From: Planctomycetota bacterium
GTDB lineage: Bacteria; Planctomycetota; Planctomycetia; Gemmatales; Gemmataceae
Direction: 5' to 3'
NCBI GenBank assembly: GCA_021413735.1
Contig: JAIOPV010000201.1
Location: forward strand, 1 to 51,044
Length of the DNA stretch: 51,044 nt
Both the position numbers and the translations under genes were made by a program. Below are positions 48,916 to 51,044 of the stretch, piece after piece; positions within the stretch are counted from its first letter, which is position 1; each line of letters starts with the position of its first letter. Under the pieces are notes generated by a model. It ran no database searches, was not told the DNA's origin, and saw only the letters and a list, made by a program, of their open reading frames with translations.

Positions 48916-50151
48916 ATGTCCATCTTCACTCGCGTTCTGAAAGCGCTGAAGCCTGCCCTTCCGAAGTCGCCTCCGCCACGCGTGTCGGCCGTGTTCGCTC
49001 CGCCGTATCCCGCAGCCGGTTGGTGGCACGACGACCCTGCCGAGCAACTCCGCAACTATCGCTCGTGGGTGTACGCCGCGGTGAACGCCATCGGGCAGGA
49101 AGCTGCTCGGCAACGTCCGTTCCTGTACCGCAACACGGGGCAGGCCGAACATGAGATGGTGGCGCTACCGCACACGCATCCGCTTTGTCGATTGTTGGAT
49201 CACCCGAACCCGTGGCTGACGCCGTGGGAGCTGTGGTATCTCACGACGGTCTATCTCGAACTCACCGGCAACGCGTTTTGGTACGTCGCTCCGCAGTCAG
49301 TCGGCGATACACGGCTCGGCACTCCAGGCGAAATCTGGATCATCCCGACGCCGTGGGTTCGCATCGTTCCCGATCGCACCGAGTACGTGAAGTCTTACCA
49401 AGTCGCGGCGCCCGGCGTGCCTGCCGAAGAGTTCGGACCGGACGAGATTATCCACCTGAAGTATCCGAACCCGCTCGACCCGCATTACGGACTGTCGCCG
49501 CTGCAGGCGAACGCACTGACCGTTGATGCGAACACGGAGTTGCTGAAGTCACGCTATCAGACCTTCCTCGCGGGTGCGAAGCCGGGCGTTGTGCTTCAGA
49601 CCGATCAGACGCTGACGGATCAAACTGTCGCGAGGCTCGAAGACAAGCTGACTGCGAAGTTCAGCGGGCGCGACAACTGGCATCGGCCGCTCGTGCTGGA
49701 ACAGGGATTGAAGGCGAGCCCGTGGACGCTGACGCCGGCCGAGATGGACTTCCTCAATTCGTCTCGCATGACTCGCGACGAAATCCTCGCGGTGTTCCGT
49801 GTGCCGCCACCGATCACGGGCGTTGTCGAGAACATGGGCCTCGGCGCTGACATCTGGTTCGGCGCCCGCGTGATGTTCTGCGAAGGAACAATTCAGCCGA
49901 AGCTCGACCTGATCGGACAGGCACTGACCCGCGACCTCGGGCATCGTTACGGTCCGGATGTCGCGATCAGCTTTCCGGACTGCTCGCCGCGAAACCTCGA
50001 TCAGCGCCGCAAGGACGACGAACTCGACGCGAAGCTCGGGCTGCGAACCTTCAACGAGATTCGCAAGGCTCGTGGCCTCGACCCCTTCCCCGACGCCCGC
50101 TTCGACAAACCGATTTTGCCCACGGATTTACGGAGCGAACCCGGAGCGTGA
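48916..50151 (+). CDS. HK97-family phage portal protein (second module)
   Basis: The 411-residue protein has RSWVYAAVNAIGQEAARQRP, LLDHPNPWLTPWELWYLTTV, ELTGNAFWYV, and FGPDEIIHLKYPNPLDPHYG, LSPLQANALTVDANTELLK. ILAVFRVPPPITGVVENM and RTFNEIRKARGLDP are typical of portal C-termini. It forms the DNA portal of an HK97-like head. Its similarity to the portal end at the window start is limited to the general NEIR..RGL-type ending, so it is a different element. No terminase is adjacent. Confidence 0.93.
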   Translation: MSIFTRVLKALKPALPKSPPPRVSAVFAPPYPAAGWWHDDPAEQLRNYRSWVYAAVNAIGQEAARQRPFLYRNTGQAEHEMVALPHTHPLCRLLDHPNPWLTPWELWYLTTVYLELTGNAFWYVAPQSVGDTRLGTPGEIWIIPTPWVRIVPDRTEYVKSYQVAAPGVPAEEFGPDEIIHLKYPNPLDPHYGLSPLQANALTVDANTELLKSRYQTFLAGAKPGVVLQTDQTLTDQTVARLEDKLTAKFSGRDNWHRPLVLEQGLKASPWTLTPAEMDFLNSSRMTRDEILAVFRVPPPITGVVENMGLGADIWFGARVMFCEGTIQPKLDLIGQALTRDLGHRYGPDVAISFPDCSPRNLDQRRKDDELDAKLGLRTFNEIRKARGLDPFPDARFDKPILPTDLRSEPGA

Positions 50152-50577
50152 CTGAGGTCGAGCCTTATTCAGCCTTTGGCCCGCACCTAGGAAGTAGAGC
50201 GGTTTTCCTTCAAGATCAATGGCGGTGACCGTTCCCTGTGAGTCATACCAAAACCGAAGGCTCTGCCCCTGCAACGTGCGACCAGCGAGTTGAGCTAGTT
50301 CGAGAGGCAACTCCACCAACTCCCACAGCCCGAGAGACATGCCTGCTGCCATCCCTTGCGTCTGAGCGCGAGAAGCTTCAGCAACCTTTTGGCGAGTCTT
50401 GAACTGCTCGTAATCCCGGCTCTCGCTTGCCCCAGTGGCGACAGGAGTTCCGAACTGGGCATGCACTTGTTCTCGGGTGGTCAGCTTACTGAGATCGTGA
50501 CCAGTTCCAGCAATGTAAGCGGAACACCCCATTGTGTGGGGGACCACCGCAACCAAGAGCAATAGCGTGGCTCGCAT
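50128..50577 (-). CDS. Convergent lipoprotein gene inside the second phage module
   Basis: The 149-residue product has a lipoprotein signal (LLLLVAVVPHTMGC, Cys18) and then TREQVHAQFGTPVATGASES and RFWYDSQGTVTAIDLEGKPL. The 'T.EQV...FG.P' motif resembles SmpA/OmlA-like folds. Its 3' end overlaps the portal end by 24 bases on the opposite strand. It is unusual to find a lipoprotein between portal and protease. It could be phage cargo or host sequence inserted in a decayed element. Confidence 0.72.
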   Translation of the reverse strand: MRATLLLLVAVVPHTMGCSAYIAGTGHDLSKLTTREQVHAQFGTPVATGASESRDYEQFKTRQKVAEASRAQTQGMAAGMSLGLWELVELPLELAQLAGRTLQGQSLRFWYDSQGTVTAIDLEGKPLYFLGAGQRLNKARPQSRSGFAP

Positions 50578-50646
50578 TGAGCGAGAGATATCGACGCTTG
50601 TGTTGTCGTGTCAATACCACCAGTCGGATTCACCAAGGAGAATTCC

Positions 50647-51044
50647 ATGCCACTCACACGCGCCGATCCCGCTGCCCGCACGCTCGCCGTGAACGCCGAC
50701 AAACTCACCGTGCGGTCCGTCATCACGACCATCGACCCCGATCGTGCTGGCGACATCGTCATTCCCACGGGTCTGCGAAACGCCGACGACTACCTGCTGA
50801 ACCCCGTCGTGCTGTGGGCACATCAACGGGCCCAGTTCCCGCCCATCGGCGTCTGCGAATGGATCGACATTCAGCCTCGCCGCATTGTCGCCGAGACGCG
50901 ATTCGCATGCGGAGTGCCGTTTGCCGAGGACGTGTTCAAACTCTACGAGCAGGGCATTCTCCGCGGCTGGTCGATCGGGTTCATCCCGCGAAAGGCTCGT
51001 CGCATGGCGGCGGTCGATCTGCGGAACCCACCCGCGTTGCGAGT
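50647..51044 (+). CDS. HK97-family prohead protease (second module), 5' part
   Basis: The ATG at 50647 is preceded by AAGGAG. The frame is open to the window edge (132 codons). It reads VRSVITTIDPDRAGDIVIPT, LNPVVLWAHQRAQFPPIG with the probable catalytic His59, and LRGWSIGFIPRKA with Ser109. This is the U35 protease pattern. It differs clearly from the protease at 1135 (WQHNSDE, GLSIGY), so the two head modules are not recent duplicates. The capsid gene is expected beyond the edge. Confidence 0.9.
   Translation, partial: MPLTRADPAARTLAVNADKLTVRSVITTIDPDRAGDIVIPTGLRNADDYLLNPVVLWAHQRAQFPPIGVCEWIDIQPRRIVAETRFACGVPFAEDVFKLYEQGILRGWSIGFIPRKARRMAAVDLRNPPALR

Overview
The window is high-GC DNA from a planctomycete, most likely of the Gemmata type. 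The evidence is a DUF1559 protein with a prepilin-like N-terminus and an H-X9-DG C-terminus, a Ser/Thr kinase fused to WD40 repeats, a DUF1501 TAT-exported protein, two exported proteins starting with LEDRTVP- or LEGRTLLSA-type motifs, a TIGR02996-type protein, and a 'MTEAEWLA...FACACCRR' family protein. No rRNA, tRNA, integrase, att site or CRISPR array was found.

Region 1 (1-22.1 kb, all + strand) is the late operon of a long-tailed (siphovirus-like) HK97-type prophage with a tail module resembling gene transfer agents. The order is: portal end, MuF-like protein, prohead protease, major capsid, accessory capsid proteins, connector, head closure, a block of beta-rich appendage genes including a 21-residue-repeat protein, tail completion, tail tube, tail-assembly chaperone with a likely -1 frameshift at A8, tape measure, distal tail and hub proteins, two appendage proteins, and a lysis cassette (membrane/coiled-coil protein, GH24 endolysin, holin-like protein, overlapping Rz/Rz1-like spanins). 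Almost all genes overlap by ATGA or GTGA. The terminase lies outside the window to the left.

Region 2 (22.3-25.2 kb, mostly - strand) is a cargo block at the prophage end: two lipoproteins (one an SPFH/band-7 protein), small proteins, and a PD-(D/E)XK nuclease-like protein.

Region 3 (25.2-29.4 kb) is host signalling: DUF1559 protein, membrane kinase with WD40 repeats, and a broken ECF sigma factor gene. Region 4 (29.5-32.5 kb) is an accessory island. It holds a PARP-like ADP-ribosyltransferase gene overlapping a basic partner, a divergent NADAR-family gene (proposed ADP-ribose remover), a two-TM protein, and a 5'-truncated second NADAR copy. This possible writer/eraser set is the best candidate for an undescribed system here.

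Region 5 (32.5-48.4 kb) is ordinary host chromosome: two large surface proteins, pyrophosphatase, two Hsp20 chaperones, DUF1501 protein, metallophosphoesterase, FabG-like reductase, DUF350 protein, DJ-1/PfpI protein, secreted lectin and propeller-like proteins, and a methyltransferase. Several long perfect inverted repeats and a 21-bp tandem array lie between these genes.

Region 6 (48.6-51.0 kb) starts a second, unrelated HK97 head module (portal and prohead protease), interrupted by a convergent lipoprotein gene and running off the right edge.
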